From Actinomycetospora succinea (GTDB taxonomy: Bacteria > Actinomycetota > Actinomycetes > Mycobacteriales > Pseudonocardiaceae): a stretch of 64,000 nucleotides of DNA. The first letter of the stretch is position 1; each line of letters starts with the position of its first letter. Under the pieces are notes generated by a model. The model was not told the origin of the DNA and did not search any database. It saw only the letters and a program-made list of their open reading frames with translations. A program made the position numbers and the translations under genes. Where the stretch lies: contig NZ_SNYO01000003.1 of the NCBI RefSeq assembly GCF_004363095.1, positions 496,001-560,000 of the forward strand, read 5' to 3'. Positions 20,630 through 29,666 of this stretch are shown here, one piece after another.

Positions 20630-20741
20630 TCGGTGTGCGGGCACGGCCCGCCGGCACGACCTGACGGGACCGCTCCCACGTGGACGCGGTCCCGTTGTCG
20701 TGTATCGGACACCCGTGCCCGCGGCCGGACCGCCTCCCACC

Positions 20742-21098
20742 GTGCTCCCGCGCCCCCTCCGGATCACCCGGCCCCAGGACTTCCGCCTCGTGCTGCGCCG
20801 GGGACGGCGTGCCGGCAAGCGCCGGCTGGTCGTGCACGCCCTGGCGCCCTCGGTCGTGCCGCCGACCCCGGACCGTCCGGCGCGGGCGGGTCTCGTCGTG
20901 GGCCGCGCGGTCGGCCCCGCGGTCGTCCGGCACCGCGTCAGCCGGCGGTTGCGGCACCTGCTGCGCCCGCGGCTGGAGGCGCTGCCGGCCGGGACCGACC
21001 TCGTCATCCGCGCCCAGCCCGCCGCCGGTGACGCCACCTCGGCCGAGCTCGGCGAGGACCTCGACGCCGCCCTCGCCCGCCTGCGGCTCAGGGACTGA
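20742..21098 (+). CDS. rnpA: Ribonuclease P protein component
   Basis: A 118-residue RnpA, the protein cofactor that helps the RNase P RNA bind pre-tRNA. The start region is LPRPLRITRPQDFRLVLRRG and the RNR motif region is GPAVVRHRVSRRLRHLLRPR, with the conserved basic helix. The GTG at 20742 is chosen by comparison with typical RnpA starts; a GTG at 20715 would add nine residues. Its end overlaps by 11 bases the end of the convergent FkbM gene. Confidence 0.93.
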   Translation: MLPRPLRITRPQDFRLVLRRGRRAGKRRLVVHALAPSVVPPTPDRPARAGLVVGRAVGPAVVRHRVSRRLRHLLRPRLEALPAGTDLVIRAQPAAGDATSAELGEDLDAALARLRLRD

Positions 21099-21876
21099 AG
21101 AGGTAGTTGCGCTCGGTGTCGACGATCCCCGGGGCGGCCCGCCAGCCCGCCGACCACGTGTACGCGCGGTACCCCAGCTCGCCGGTGAGGCGGGCGAAGA
21201 GGTCCGCGGCGCGCACGCCGTACTTCTGCGTGTGCCGGTCCTCGATCTCGAGCAGGAGGTGGGGCCGGTGAGCGGCAAGCGTGCCGGCGGCCCCGTCGAG
21301 CAGTGCGCCCTCGGCGCCCTCGACGTCGGCCTTCACGAACGACACCCCGCCCGGCGCGAGGTCGGCGACGACCGCGTCGAGCGTCTCGATCGCCACGGAC
21401 TCCAGGCGGAACCCGGCGAACTCCCGGTTCGGGCCGGCGTCGTGCGCGCCCGCGGTGACGTAGGCGCGCCCGTGGACGGGCAGCCCGCGCCGGCGGGGCA
21501 CGGAGAGCTCGGCGGTGCCGGGCGTGCCACCGAGCGCGAGCCGGTGCAGGTGCACCCACGACAGGCCGGCGGCGCGGACCCCGAGCTCGAGCGCCCGGTG
21601 GGCGCCGTGCTGCGGCTCGAAGGCGTGCACGGTGCCGTCCGGCCCGACGAGGTCGGCGAGCACGTGGGTGTAGAGCCCGAACTCGGCGCCGATGTCGAGG
21701 CAGACGTCGCCCGGGCCGACCAGCTCGGCGAGCCCGAGGATCTCCTTCTCGACGACGGTGCCCCGGCGGGCGGCCGCCTCGAGCGCCCCGCGGACCGCCC
21801 GCGACCGGCGCGTCCCGCCGCGGCGGCCGGGCTCGGCGCTGGGTCGTTCGGTGGGCTGCCCTCCGGCGATCGACAC
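21088..21876 (-). CDS. FkbM-family SAM-dependent methyltransferase
   Basis: A 262-residue methyltransferase. The SAM-binding motif is CLDIGAEFGLYTHVLADLVG, followed by HAFEPQ, and the family-typical VSFVKADVEGAEGALLDGAA appears later. FkbM-type enzymes O-methylate polyketides, sugars or glycolipids; the substrate here is unknown. The gene is inverted between rnpA and yidD, which are normally adjacent and on one strand. The start is taken as the GTG at 21874-21876; other starts upstream would give an untypical arm. Confidence 0.85.
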   Translation of the reverse strand: MSIAGGQPTERPSAEPGRRGGTRRSRAVRGALEAAARRGTVVEKEILGLAELVGPGDVCLDIGAEFGLYTHVLADLVGPDGTVHAFEPQHGAHRALELGVRAAGLSWVHLHRLALGGTPGTAELSVPRRRGLPVHGRAYVTAGAHDAGPNREFAGFRLESVAIETLDAVVADLAPGGVSFVKADVEGAEGALLDGAAGTLAAHRPHLLLEIEDRHTQKYGVRAADLFARLTGELGYRAYTWSAGWRAAPGIVDTERNYLFSP

Positions 21877-22023
21877 GGCGCGGATGCTCCCACGGGCACG
21901 CGACGGTCCTGCCCGGGCGGTCGCTTCCCGGCGCGCGGACGGGCACCATGGAACCGACGACCGGGGTCGGCGCGGGCACATCCGCGGTGCGCGACCGTGA
22001 CCCCGACGAGGAGGACGGCATCG

Positions 22024-22374
22024 GTGGGTGAGGTGGCCGCGTCCCCCGACGCCGGCGCGGGTCGCCCGTCGATCGCGGTCCGCGCGCTGGTCTCCGTGCT
22101 CCGGTTCTACCAGCGGTGGATCTCGCCGATGTTCCCGCCGTCGTGCCGCTTCCACCCCAGCTGCAGTGCCTACGCGGTCGGCGCGCTGCGCACGCACGGG
22201 GTCGTGATCGGCACGGGCTTGACCCTGGTCAGGGTGGCCAAGTGCGCACCCTGGCACCCTGGAGGCCTGGACCCGGTGCCACCGCGTGAGCACCGGACGT
22301 GGTGCGGGTGGCCCCGCCGCGCCGCCGAGACGGGGGACGACACCCCCAACACCGAGGAGCGAGAGCAGTGCTGA
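22024..22374 (+). CDS. yidD: Membrane protein insertion efficiency factor YidD
   Basis: A 116-residue YidD. The core is LRFYQRWISPMFPPSCRFHP, then SCSAYAVGALRTHGVV and PWHPGGLDPVP, with the conserved cysteines and the amphipathic first helix. It assists YidC-dependent membrane insertion. The start is the GTG at 22024 after AGGAGG. It overlaps the yidC start by seven bases. The C-terminal tail after the core (about 30 residues) is longer than usual. Confidence 0.93.
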   Translation: MGEVAASPDAGAGRPSIAVRALVSVLRFYQRWISPMFPPSCRFHPSCSAYAVGALRTHGVVIGTGLTLVRVAKCAPWHPGGLDPVPPREHRTWCGWPRRAAETGDDTPNTEEREQC

Positions 22375-23687
22375 ACTTCATCTACTACCCCGTGTCCGGG
22401 ATCATGTGGTTCTGGCACGAGGTGTTCGGCTTCGTCCTCGGACCCGCCAACGGCTTCGCGTGGGCGCTGTCGGTCATCTTCCTGGTCTTCACCCTGCGCG
22501 CGCTGCTGATCAAGCCCTTCATCAGCCAGGTCCGCTCGATGCGGAAGATGCAGGAGTTCCAGCCGCAGATCAAGAAGCTGCAGGAGAAGTACAAGAACGA
22601 CAAGCAGAAGCTCGCCGAGGAGATGCAGAAGCTCCAGAAGGAGCACGGGGTCAACCCCCTCGGCGGCTGCCTCCCCCTGCTGGTCCAGCTGCCGGTCTTC
22701 ATCGGCCTGTTCCACGTGCTGCGCGGCTTCCAGCCGAACTACCCGTACAACTACGTCTTCGACCGGGCCGACATCGAGTCGTTCACCAACGCCGACATCT
22801 TCGGCGTGAAGCTGAACGAGGCGATCGCCGGCGGGATGCAGTCGCTCGGCACCATCTCGTTCAACTTCGGCGAGTTCCAGGCGCACGTCCTCCCGGTGGC
22901 CCTGCCGCTGATGATCCTCGCGGCCGTCGCCACCCACTTCACGGCGCGCGTCTCGCAGCAGCACCAGAGCCCGGCGGCCGCGGCGAACCCGCAGGCAGCG
23001 ATCATGGGCAAGATCACGATGTGGCTGTTCCCGGCCGGTCTGCTGGTCTTCGGTGCCTTCTTCCCGATCGCGATCCTCATCTACTTCCTGAGCCAGAACA
23101 CCTGGACGCTCGGCCAGCAGTTCCTCATCTACCGCAAGATCGCCCGCGAGGAGGACGAGAAGCGCGAGCAGGCGCGCGAGCAGCGTGACGCGCTCGCCCC
23201 CAAGCCGGGCCAGAAGCCGCAGGTCGGCCAGAAGCCGCAGGTGGGCCAGAAGCCGCAGCGCCAGACCGCGGTCGCCGACACCGCCGCCGCCGACGAGGCC
23301 GTCGACACGACGGCCGATGACGCACCCGGCGACTCCGCTCCCGCCCCGCAGGGCGGGGCCCAGGCCGGTGGGGGCAAGAACGGCGTGGCCCAGACCGGCG
23401 GGGGCAAGGGCGGCGGCAAGAACGCCGGCGGGTCCGGGCGGCGCGCCCCGGGCAAGGTCGGCCCCGCGCGCAACGGCGGCGGCGGTGCCCGCCAGGGCTC
23501 CGGCAACGCGACGCCGGGCAAGGTCAACCGCGGCAACGGGGCGGGCAACGGGTCGGGCAACGGGTCGGGCAACGGCTCCGGGAACGGCTCGGGCAACGGC
23601 TCCGGGAACGCGGGCAAGGGCGGCGGCAAGGGCGGCCAGCTCACCTCGTCGGGCCAGGGCACCAAGCGCGGCAAGAAGAAGAAGTAG
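22368..23687 (+). CDS. yidC: Membrane protein insertase YidC/Oxa1
   Basis: A 439-residue YidC starting at the GTG at 22368 (MLNFIYYPVSGIMWFWHEVF). Helices follow at about 25-50, with the cytosolic coiled coil KLQEKYKNDKQKLAEEMQKL, the family signature GGCLPLLVQLPVFIGLFHVL and later helices to about residue 265. After residue 285 comes a long basic low-complexity tail with tandem GQKPQV units and (GNGS) repeats, ending in lysines (KKKK-like). Such a basic tail could contact ribosomes. It inserts membrane proteins alone or with SecYEG. Confidence 0.95.
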   Translation: MLNFIYYPVSGIMWFWHEVFGFVLGPANGFAWALSVIFLVFTLRALLIKPFISQVRSMRKMQEFQPQIKKLQEKYKNDKQKLAEEMQKLQKEHGVNPLGGCLPLLVQLPVFIGLFHVLRGFQPNYPYNYVFDRADIESFTNADIFGVKLNEAIAGGMQSLGTISFNFGEFQAHVLPVALPLMILAAVATHFTARVSQQHQSPAAAANPQAAIMGKITMWLFPAGLLVFGAFFPIAILIYFLSQNTWTLGQQFLIYRKIAREEDEKREQAREQRDALAPKPGQKPQVGQKPQVGQKPQRQTAVADTAAADEAVDTTADDAPGDSAPAPQGGAQAGGGKNGVAQTGGGKGGGKNAGGSGRRAPGKVGPARNGGGGARQGSGNATPGKVNRGNGAGNGSGNGSGNGSGNGSGNGSGNAGKGGGKGGQLTSSGQGTKRGKKKK

Positions 23688-23854
23688 CTCGCGGACGGCG
23701 AGCGCCGACGGCCCACGATCCGTCGGCCCGCCGCCGCGAGTCCCGGCCACCGCGCGGCAGCGCGAGCCGGACCCATCAGACCCGCACGCACGCGAGAGGG
23801 GCGCGGAGCGTGCCAGGAGAGGCCCCGTCACGGGGCCCGGCGGAAGGAGACGGC

Positions 23855-24427
23855 GTGTCGGAGACGGTGGCGTCGCAGGAGAAGGACGAGTCGACCGAGT
23901 CGACCGGGTCGACGGGGGCGGCCGGGCCGTCCGAGGACGCACCCCGCGCGGAGCGCAGCTCGGAGGACCAGCTCGTCCGTGAGGGCGACATCGCGGGCGA
24001 CTACCTCGAGCGCCTGCTCGACATCCTCGACTTCGACGGGGACATCGACCTCGACGTCGAGGCCGGGCGCGCGATCGTGAGCGTCGACGGCGGCAAGGAC
24101 CTCGAGAAGCTCGTCGGTGCGCGCGGCGACGTGCTCGAGGCGCTCCAGGAGCTGACGCGCCTCGCGGTGCAGCAGTCGACCGGATCCCGCAACCGCCTCA
24201 TGCTCGACGTCGCCGGCTGGCGCTCGCAGCGCCGGTCGGAGCTCACCGACCTCGGCCGCACCGCGGCCCAGGAGGCCAAGGACACCGGGCGCTCGCAGCG
24301 CCTGCGCCCGATGACGCCGTTCGAGCGCAAGATCGTGCACGACGCCGTCGCCGCGGCGGGCGGGGTGCGCAGCGAGAGCGAGGGCGAGGAGCCCCGCCGT
24401 CGCGTCGTGGTCCACCCGGCGGGCTGA
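23855..24427 (+). CDS. jag: Jag/KhpB RNA-binding protein (KH and R3H)
   Basis: A 190-residue protein. After an acidic Ser/Thr-rich N-terminus, the KH-like domain is at about 50-110 (DYLERLLDILDFDGDIDLDV, then KLVGARGDVLEALQELTRLA), followed by the R3H domain (RPMTPFERKIVHDAVAAAGG). The GTG at 23855 has GGAAGGAG upstream. It is the standard gene between yidC and rsmG. Homologues (KhpB) bind RNA and affect cell elongation. Confidence 0.92.
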   Translation: MSETVASQEKDESTESTGSTGAAGPSEDAPRAERSSEDQLVREGDIAGDYLERLLDILDFDGDIDLDVEAGRAIVSVDGGKDLEKLVGARGDVLEALQELTRLAVQQSTGSRNRLMLDVAGWRSQRRSELTDLGRTAAQEAKDTGRSQRLRPMTPFERKIVHDAVAAAGGVRSESEGEEPRRRVVVHPAG

Positions 24428-24460
24428 CGACCGTGGCGTTCTGCGGTGCACCGTCTCGGT

Positions 24461-24478
24461 GTGTTCCACGTGGAACAC
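24461..24478. promoter_or_regulatory. parS: parS centromere site 1
   Basis: GTGTTCCACGTGGAACAC is a perfect 18-base palindrome and fits the bacterial parS consensus (GTTTCACGTGAAAC type). It lies just before rsmG, close to parAB and about 6 kb from oriC, as expected for ParB nucleation. Confidence 0.88.
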
Positions 24479-24482
24479 GACC

Positions 24483-25229
24483 GTGAGCACGACCCAAGAC
24501 GGGTCCACGGACGGCACGGGCCCGATCGACACCCCGGCCGTCCCCGAGACGCCGACCGGTGCCGCCGAGGTGTTCGGCGACCGGTTGGCGGCGGCGGAGC
24601 GGTACGTGGCGCTGCTCGCGGGCCCCGGTCACGAGCAAGGGGTGATCGGGCCTCGCGAGCTGCCGCGTCTGTGGGAGCGGCACGTCCTCAACAGCGCGAC
24701 GATCGGTGAGGTGCTGCCCGCCGACGCCTCGGTGGTCGACGTCGGCTCCGGCGCCGGCCTCCCCGGCATCCCGCTCGCGCTGGCCCGCCCCGACCTCGCC
24801 ATCACGCTCCTGGAGCCCATGGCCCGCCGGGTCGCGTGGCTGGAGCGGGTCGTCGACGAGCTCGGGCTGACGACTGTCACCGTCGTCCGCGGGCGCGCGG
24901 AGGAGCGCGAAGCGCGGCGTCGGTGCGGCGAGAGCGACGTCGTCACCGCGCGGGCCGTGGCGCCGATCGGGCGACTCGCCACCTGGACGCTGCCCCTCGT
25001 GCGGCCGGGTGGGATCCTGGCCGCGATGAAGGGCGCGAGCGCCGCGAGCGAGATCGAGCGGGACCTCAAGGAGATCCGCGCGGCCGGCGGGGACGACCCG
25101 CGGGTGGTGAGCTGCGGCGTGGGAGACGCGGCGACCACCGTCGTGCTGGTAAGCCGGAGCGAACGACGCGGCCCCTCCCCCGGTTCTGGGCGCCGCGTCC
25201 GCGGCAGGAAGGATCGTGCCCGTGACTGA
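24483..25229 (+). CDS. rsmG: 16S rRNA (guanine527-N7)-methyltransferase RsmG
   Basis: A 248-residue RsmG (GidB) that methylates G527 of 16S rRNA; its loss gives low-level streptomycin resistance in mycobacteria. Visible motifs are LWERHVLNSATIGEVLPADA, the SAM loop VDVGSGAGLPGIPLALARPD and ARAVAPIGRLATW. The GTG at 24483 is used; an ATG at 24459 would run through the parS palindrome and seems less likely. Its stop overlaps the parA start. Confidence 0.92.
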   Translation: MSTTQDGSTDGTGPIDTPAVPETPTGAAEVFGDRLAAAERYVALLAGPGHEQGVIGPRELPRLWERHVLNSATIGEVLPADASVVDVGSGAGLPGIPLALARPDLAITLLEPMARRVAWLERVVDELGLTTVTVVRGRAEEREARRRCGESDVVTARAVAPIGRLATWTLPLVRPGGILAAMKGASAASEIERDLKEIRAAGGDDPRVVSCGVGDAATTVVLVSRSERRGPSPGSGRRVRGRKDRARD

Positions 25230-26277
25230 GCGACCGACCTCCCCGTCCGGCCGCACCGTTCCACGTGAAACGCGCGGCGACCGACCCTCCGCCGAGAAGG
25301 TGCGCGAGGCCGTCAGCGACGCCGCGGCCAGTGTCGGCGCGGGCGTGGTCGGCGCCGGCGAGGTCCTCTACCCGCACGGCGAGGAGGGCCTCACGCCGAT
25401 CGCGGAGGAGGCCGCCCGCGCGGCACGGGTGCTGCACCCCGAGGACCACCGGCTGCCCCGCCCCTCGGAGCGACGCATCATCACCGTCGCCAACCAGAAG
25501 GGCGGCGTCGGCAAGACCACCAGCACGGTGAACCTCGCCGCGGCGCTGTCGCTGCACGGCGCGCGCGTGCTCGTCGTCGACCTCGACCCCCAGGGCAACG
25601 CGAGCACGGCGCTCGGGGTCGACCACCGCAGCGGGACGCCGTCCATCTACGAGGTCCTCCTCGGCGAGATGACCATCGACGAGGCCGCGGCGGTCTGCGA
25701 GCGCTCCGAGGACCTCCTGTGCGTGCCGGCGACGATCGACCTCGCCGGCTCGGAGATCGAGCTGGTCTCGATGCTCAACCGGGAGTCGCGGCTCAAGAAC
25801 GCGCTCACCACCGAGGCGCTCGACCGGCTCGACGTCGACTACGTCCTCATCGACTGCCCGCCGTCGCTGGGCCTGCTCACGCTGAACGCGATGGTCGCGG
25901 CGCCCGAGGTGCTCATCCCGATCCAGTGCGAGTACTACGCGCTCGAGGGGCTGTCGCAGCTCCTCAACAACATCGCCCTCGTGCAGTCGCACCTCAACCC
26001 GGGGCTGCACGTCTCGACGATCCTGCTGACCATGTACGACGGCCGCACCAAGCTCGCCGACCAGGTGACCTCCGAGGTGCGCAACCACTTCGGCGAGGTC
26101 GTGCTCCGCACGGTGATCCCGCGCAGCGTCAAGGTCTCCGAGGCGCCGGGCTTCGGCCAGACGGTGCTCACCTACGACCCGGGATCCCGTGGAGCGATGA
26201 GCTACCTCGACGCCGCCCGGGAGTTCGCGGCCCGCACGATGGTGCGGCGCCAGCCCGAGGGCGAGGGGGCACGATGA
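25222..26277 (+). CDS. parA: Chromosome partitioning ATPase ParA (Soj)
   Basis: A 351-residue ParA. A polar N-terminal arm of about 80 residues precedes the deviant Walker A KGGVGKTT at 93-100; later motifs are [11 protein letters not shown] and [18 protein letters not shown]. It drives segregation of ParB-parS complexes. The GTG at 25222 is preferred over one at 25216 because AGGAAGG lies at better distance. A parS site sits in its 5' coding part. Its stop overlaps the parB start (ATGA). Confidence 0.95.
   Translation: MTERPTSPSGRTVPRETRGDRPSAEKVREAVSDAAASVGAGVVGAGEVLYPHGEEGLTPIAEEAARAARVLHPEDHRLPRPSERRIITVANQKGGVGKTTSTVNLAAALSLHGARVLVVDLDPQGNASTALGVDHRSGTPSIYEVLLGEMTIDEAAAVCERSEDLLCVPATIDLAGSEIELVSMLNRESRLKNALTTEALDRLDVDYVLIDCPPSLGLLTLNAMVAAPEVLIPIQCEYYALEGLSQLLNNIALVQSHLNPGLHVSTILLTMYDGRTKLADQVTSEVRNHFGEVVLRTVIPRSVKVSEAPGFGQTVLTYDPGSRGAMSYLDAAREFAARTMVRRQPEGEGAR
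25258..25271. promoter_or_regulatory. parS: parS centromere site 2, inside parA
   Basis: GTTCCACGTGAAAC, one base from a perfect palindrome, lies near codon 13 of parA. It combines one half of site 1 with the commoner TTTCAC half. Confidence 0.82.
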
Positions 26278-27365
26278 CCGAGCGGACCGAGCGTCGGGGC
26301 GGGCTGGGGCGCGGGCTCGCCGCCCTGATCCCCACCGGTCCCCCGGAGACCGACGGGACCGCCGCCCCGCCGTCGCGCCACGGGCTGGGCAACCAGGCCG
26401 CCGACGTCATGTTCGGGGCCCGTCGCAGTGACGCGCCCGCCCCCACCGCGGACGACACCGCGCCCACGGCGAACGGCGCCGCGGCCGCCCCCGAGGCGTC
26501 CGGCGAGGTCGCCGGCGCGGTGTACCGCGAGGTGCGCCTCTCCGGGATCCGGCCGAACCCGAAGCAGCCGCGGACGGTGTTCGACGAGGAAGCCCTCGGC
26601 GAGCTCGAGCACTCGATCCGCGAGTTCGGGCTGCTGCAGCCGATCGTCGTCCGCGAGCTGCCCGAGCCGGAGCCGGGCGTCGACGGCGGGCCGTCGCTGA
26701 CCCACGAGCTCGTCATGGGCGAGCGCCGCTGGCGGGCCGCCCAGAAGGTCGGCCTCGAGCACATCCCGGCGATCGTGCGCCGGACGCCGGACGACACGCT
26801 GCTGCGCGACGCGCTGCTCGAGAACATCCACCGCGTCCAGCTCAACCCGCTCGAGGAGGCGGCCGCCTACCAGCAGCTGCTCACCGAGTTCGACGTGACG
26901 CACGAGCAGCTCGCCGACCGCATCGGCCGCAGCAGGCCGGCGATCACGAACACCATCCGGTTGCTCCGGCTGCCCGTCGCGGTGCAGCGCCGGGTCGCGG
27001 CCGGCGTGCTGTCGGCCGGCCACGCCCGCGCGCTGCTCGGCCTCGAGGACGCGGCGGCCCAGGAGGAGCTCGCGGCCCGCATCGTCGCGGAGGGGATGTC
27101 GGTCCGCGCCGCGGAGGAGGCGGTCACGCTCGCCCGCGGCGGGCAGCCGCCGGCCAAGCGCGCCCCGGCCCGCCGGCCGATGCACGCCCCGGGCCTCCAG
27201 GACCTCGCCGAGCGGCTGTCGGACACCTTCGACACCCGCGTGAAGGTCGAACTGGGTCAGCGGAAGGGACGGATCGTCGTCGAGTTCGGCTCGGTCGACG
27301 ATCTGGAGCGCATCGCCCGTCTGATGGGCCCGGACCCCTCCTCGGGGCCCCCACCCCGGGACTGA
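26274..27365 (+). CDS. parB: Chromosome partitioning protein ParB
   Basis: A 363-residue ParB, the CTP-dependent clamp that loads at parS. The N-terminal [14 protein letters not shown] is the ParA-activating peptide. A linker of about 60 Ala/Pro-rich residues follows; the CTP-binding domain has PNPKQPR and GERRWRAA at 149-156. The HTH ([20 protein letters not shown]) and a C-terminal dimer domain follow. The ATG at 26274 overlaps the parA stop. Confidence 0.97.
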   Translation: MTERTERRGGLGRGLAALIPTGPPETDGTAAPPSRHGLGNQAADVMFGARRSDAPAPTADDTAPTANGAAAAPEASGEVAGAVYREVRLSGIRPNPKQPRTVFDEEALGELEHSIREFGLLQPIVVRELPEPEPGVDGGPSLTHELVMGERRWRAAQKVGLEHIPAIVRRTPDDTLLRDALLENIHRVQLNPLEEAAAYQQLLTEFDVTHEQLADRIGRSRPAITNTIRLLRLPVAVQRRVAAGVLSAGHARALLGLEDAAAQEELAARIVAEGMSVRAAEEAVTLARGGQPPAKRAPARRPMHAPGLQDLAERLSDTFDTRVKVELGQRKGRIVVEFGSVDDLERIARLMGPDPSSGPPPRD

Positions 27366-27380
27366 TCGTCCCGGGGCTCA

Positions 27381-27412
27381 GCGTCGATCTGGGGGCGCCC
27401 TGAGATCGACGC
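27381..27412 (+). terminator. Hairpin after parB
   Basis: A perfect 10-base stem (GCGTCGATCT with AGATCGACGC) encloses a 12-base GC-rich loop, 16 bases after the parB stop. There is no T tract, so it is a possible terminator or a protein-binding dyad. The rest of the gap 27366-27560 shows nothing else. Confidence 0.45.
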
Positions 27413-27560
27413 AGAGCAGCGGCCGTGTCCGGGTAGGACCACACTGGGTGATTCCGGGGAACCGTTCGTCCACCCGGGGGACCCGCGAGCGGCACCGTCC
27501 GGAGCGGGGACCGTATCCTCACCGCGGACGACGGTCGGGAAGTCGGGGAAGGCGGAACGC

Positions 27561-28250
27561 GTGTCGCGCACCTGTGTCGGGGTCACCCTCGACAACATCG
27601 AGGAGCTGCCGAAGCAGTGCCGTCGCTGTGTCTACTGGGAGATCCCCCCACACCTGACCGACCAGGCCGAGGAGTTCGGCACCCTCGAGCTCGAGAAGGA
27701 GGCCTGGGTCTCCGGCGTGCTCCTCGAGTGGGGCTCGTGCGGGCGGGTGGCCCACGTCGACGGTGTCCCGGCCGGCTTCGCCTTCTTCGCCCCGCCGACG
27801 GTGGTGCCCCGCGCCGCGGCCTTCCCGACGGCGCCCGTGTCCCCGGACGCCGTGCTCCTGTGCGGGCTGCACGTGCTGCCCGACTTCGCCGGTGAGGGCA
27901 TCGGTCGGCTGCTGATCCAGGACGTCGTCCGCGACCTCACCCGCCGCGGGGTCAAGGCGGTCGAGGCGTTCGCCGACGACACCGACCGGGCGCGGGCCGA
28001 GGCGCACGGGCGCACGGACCTCGACACGCCGACCTGCGTGCTGCCGGCGGCGTTCCTGCGCGCGGTCGGGTTCAAGACCGTCGCGCCGCACCCGCGGTGG
28101 CCGCGGCTGCGCTACGAGCTGCGCACCGGATTCAACTGGAAGGAGGACGTCGAGGCCGCCATCGCCCAGCTGCTGGGCTCGGTGACGATCTCGACGGCCC
28201 CGGCCGCGGTGCCGTCCCCGGCGAGGGCGACCTGCCGAACCACCCCGTGA
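27561..28250 (+). CDS. GNAT-family N-acetyltransferase of the parB-cwlM locus
   Basis: A 229-residue protein with a GNAT core: LCGLHVLPDFAGEGIGRLLI carries the acetyl-CoA loop, followed by QDVVRDLTRRGVKAVEAFAD. The N-terminal part has a conserved-looking Cys pair in LPKQCRRCVYWEIP. A GNAT gene in this place occurs in many actinobacteria between parB and cwlM; its substrate is unknown. It starts at the GTG at 27561 and ends at a terminator shared with the convergent cwlM. Confidence 0.82.
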   Translation: MSRTCVGVTLDNIEELPKQCRRCVYWEIPPHLTDQAEEFGTLELEKEAWVSGVLLEWGSCGRVAHVDGVPAGFAFFAPPTVVPRAAAFPTAPVSPDAVLLCGLHVLPDFAGEGIGRLLIQDVVRDLTRRGVKAVEAFADDTDRARAEAHGRTDLDTPTCVLPAAFLRAVGFKTVAPHPRWPRLRYELRTGFNWKEDVEAAIAQLLGSVTISTAPAAVPSPARATCRTTP

Positions 28251-28255
28251 GGTGA

Positions 28256-28287
28256 CCGGCCCGTCGGCTCAGACGCCGGCGGGCCGG
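28256..28287. terminator. Bidirectional terminator between GNAT gene and cwlM
   Basis: A 13-base stem with one G-T pair (28256-28268 with 28275-28287) and the loop TCAGAC. The loop begins with the cwlM stop codon (28269-28271). It serves both convergent genes. Confidence 0.65.
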
Positions 28288-29426
28288 TTGCTCTCGCGCT
28301 GCAGGACCTCGGCCCAGGTGAACGTGCCGGTGGGCTTGTCGTCCTGGCCGAGCAGGTAGAGCCGCTTGACCGCGACGAGGATGCTCTCGGCGACGACGTC
28401 GCGGAAGCCCGGGTCGAGCAGGGCCGCGCGGTCGCGGTCGTTGGTCAGGTAGCCGATCTCGACGCGCACCGCGGGCATGCGGGTGAGCCGCAGCAGCTCC
28501 CAGGGGCGCGGGTGCACGCCGCAGTCCAGCATGCGGGTGCGGGCGAGGAGCTCACGGTGGATGAAGCCCGCCAGGGCCTCGCCGACCGTCGAGGTGGCGC
28601 CGTTGCCGGTGCCGAAGTGGAACGCGGCGAGGCCGTTGGCGGCGGGGCTGGCGTTGGCGTCGACGTGCAGCGAGAGCACGACGTCGGCGCCCGCGGAGTT
28701 GGCGAACCCGGCGCGCTCGGCGTCGGTGGGGCAGTCCTGCGGGCCGTGGGAGAGCAGCGCCTCCATGCCGGCCGCGGCCATGCGCCCCTCGAGGCGGCGG
28801 GCGATGTCGCCGACGATCCCGGCCTCGGTGACCGCCTCCGGACCCTGGCCCACCGAGACGCCGCGGTCGGCGCCCCCGTGACCCGGGTCGATGACGATGC
28901 GCTTGCCGGAGAGCCGCGGGCCGGCCCGGTGCAGGCGCTCCTGCTCGCGCAGCAGGCCCGGGCGTCCGCCGGTGACCTTGCGACCGAGGTAGCCCAGGTG
29001 GCGCAGGGTGCGCGGGCCGCACATGCCGTCGGGGCTCATGCCGTAGTCGCGCTGGAAGCTGCGCAGGGCCTGCTCGGTCTGGCGGCCGAACACGCCGTCG
29101 GCGCGTCCGGAGTCGTACCCCAGCTCGAGGAGCCGCTCCTGCAGCGAGAACACGTCGTCGCCGGTGAGGGGCTGCTGGGTGTTGAGGAGCAGCATCCGGT
29201 CGCCGAGGGCCCAGCGGGCGTCGCGCAGGGCGCGGTAGGTGGCGGGCCCGACGATGCCGTCGGTGATGAGGCCACGGTGCTGCTGGAAGATGCGCACGGC
29301 CTGCTCGAGCTGGTCGTCGAACAGGGCCGGACCGGGGCCCGCGGGCTCGAGGATGCCCATCTCCTCGAGTGCTGCCCGGACCTCGGCGACCGGCGGGCCG
29401 GCGTCACCGCGGCTCAGCAGCTGCAT
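28269..29426 (-). CDS. cwlM: CwlM, amidase-like regulator of peptidoglycan synthesis
   Basis: A 385-residue protein. Two peptidoglycan-binding-1 repeats (about 10-75 and 90-150) precede an Amidase_3 domain (IVIDPGHGGADRGVSVGQGP, then LSLHVDANAS, VEIGYLTNDRDR). There is no signal peptide, so it is cytosolic. In mycobacteria CwlM is not a lytic enzyme but, when phosphorylated, activates MurA and binds MurJ and FhaA. Placement in one block with murJ and a pseudokinase supports that role here. The ATG at 29424-29426 has GGGAGCG upstream. Confidence 0.9.
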   Translation of the reverse strand: MQLLSRGDAGPPVAEVRAALEEMGILEPAGPGPALFDDQLEQAVRIFQQHRGLITDGIVGPATYRALRDARWALGDRMLLLNTQQPLTGDDVFSLQERLLELGYDSGRADGVFGRQTEQALRSFQRDYGMSPDGMCGPRTLRHLGYLGRKVTGGRPGLLREQERLHRAGPRLSGKRIVIDPGHGGADRGVSVGQGPEAVTEAGIVGDIARRLEGRMAAAGMEALLSHGPQDCPTDAERAGFANSAGADVVLSLHVDANASPAANGLAAFHFGTGNGATSTVGEALAGFIHRELLARTRMLDCGVHPRPWELLRLTRMPAVRVEIGYLTNDRDRAALLDPGFRDVVAESILVAVKRLYLLGQDDKPTGTFTWAEVLQRESNRPAGV

Positions 29427-29589
29427 GCAGTTCGCTCCCGCTCGTCCGCGTCCGTTGTCCGGACTCCACGTCTCGTCGCGCTTCACTGGCGTCTCATTGT
29501 GCCCTGTCCGGCGCCTCCCACCGTGAAGTGGGGCGATGTCGTTCGCGGGCCGCGGGTCACGGTTCGGGCTCGACGGGCGGACGCAGGAC

Positions 29590-29628
29590 GGCGCCGGGCG
29601 GCCACCACGGGGATGGCTACCCGGCGCC
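29590..29628 (-). terminator. Terminator after trxA
   Basis: GGCGCCGGG (29590-29598) pairs with CCCGGCGCC (29620-29628); further inner pairs GGCCA/TGGCT lengthen the stem. It lies 39 bases after the trxA stop on the minus strand. The gap 29427-29666 has no gene. Confidence 0.6.
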
Positions 29629-29666
29629 GGGCGCGACGAACGGTCGATCGGGAGGATCGGGCCGTG

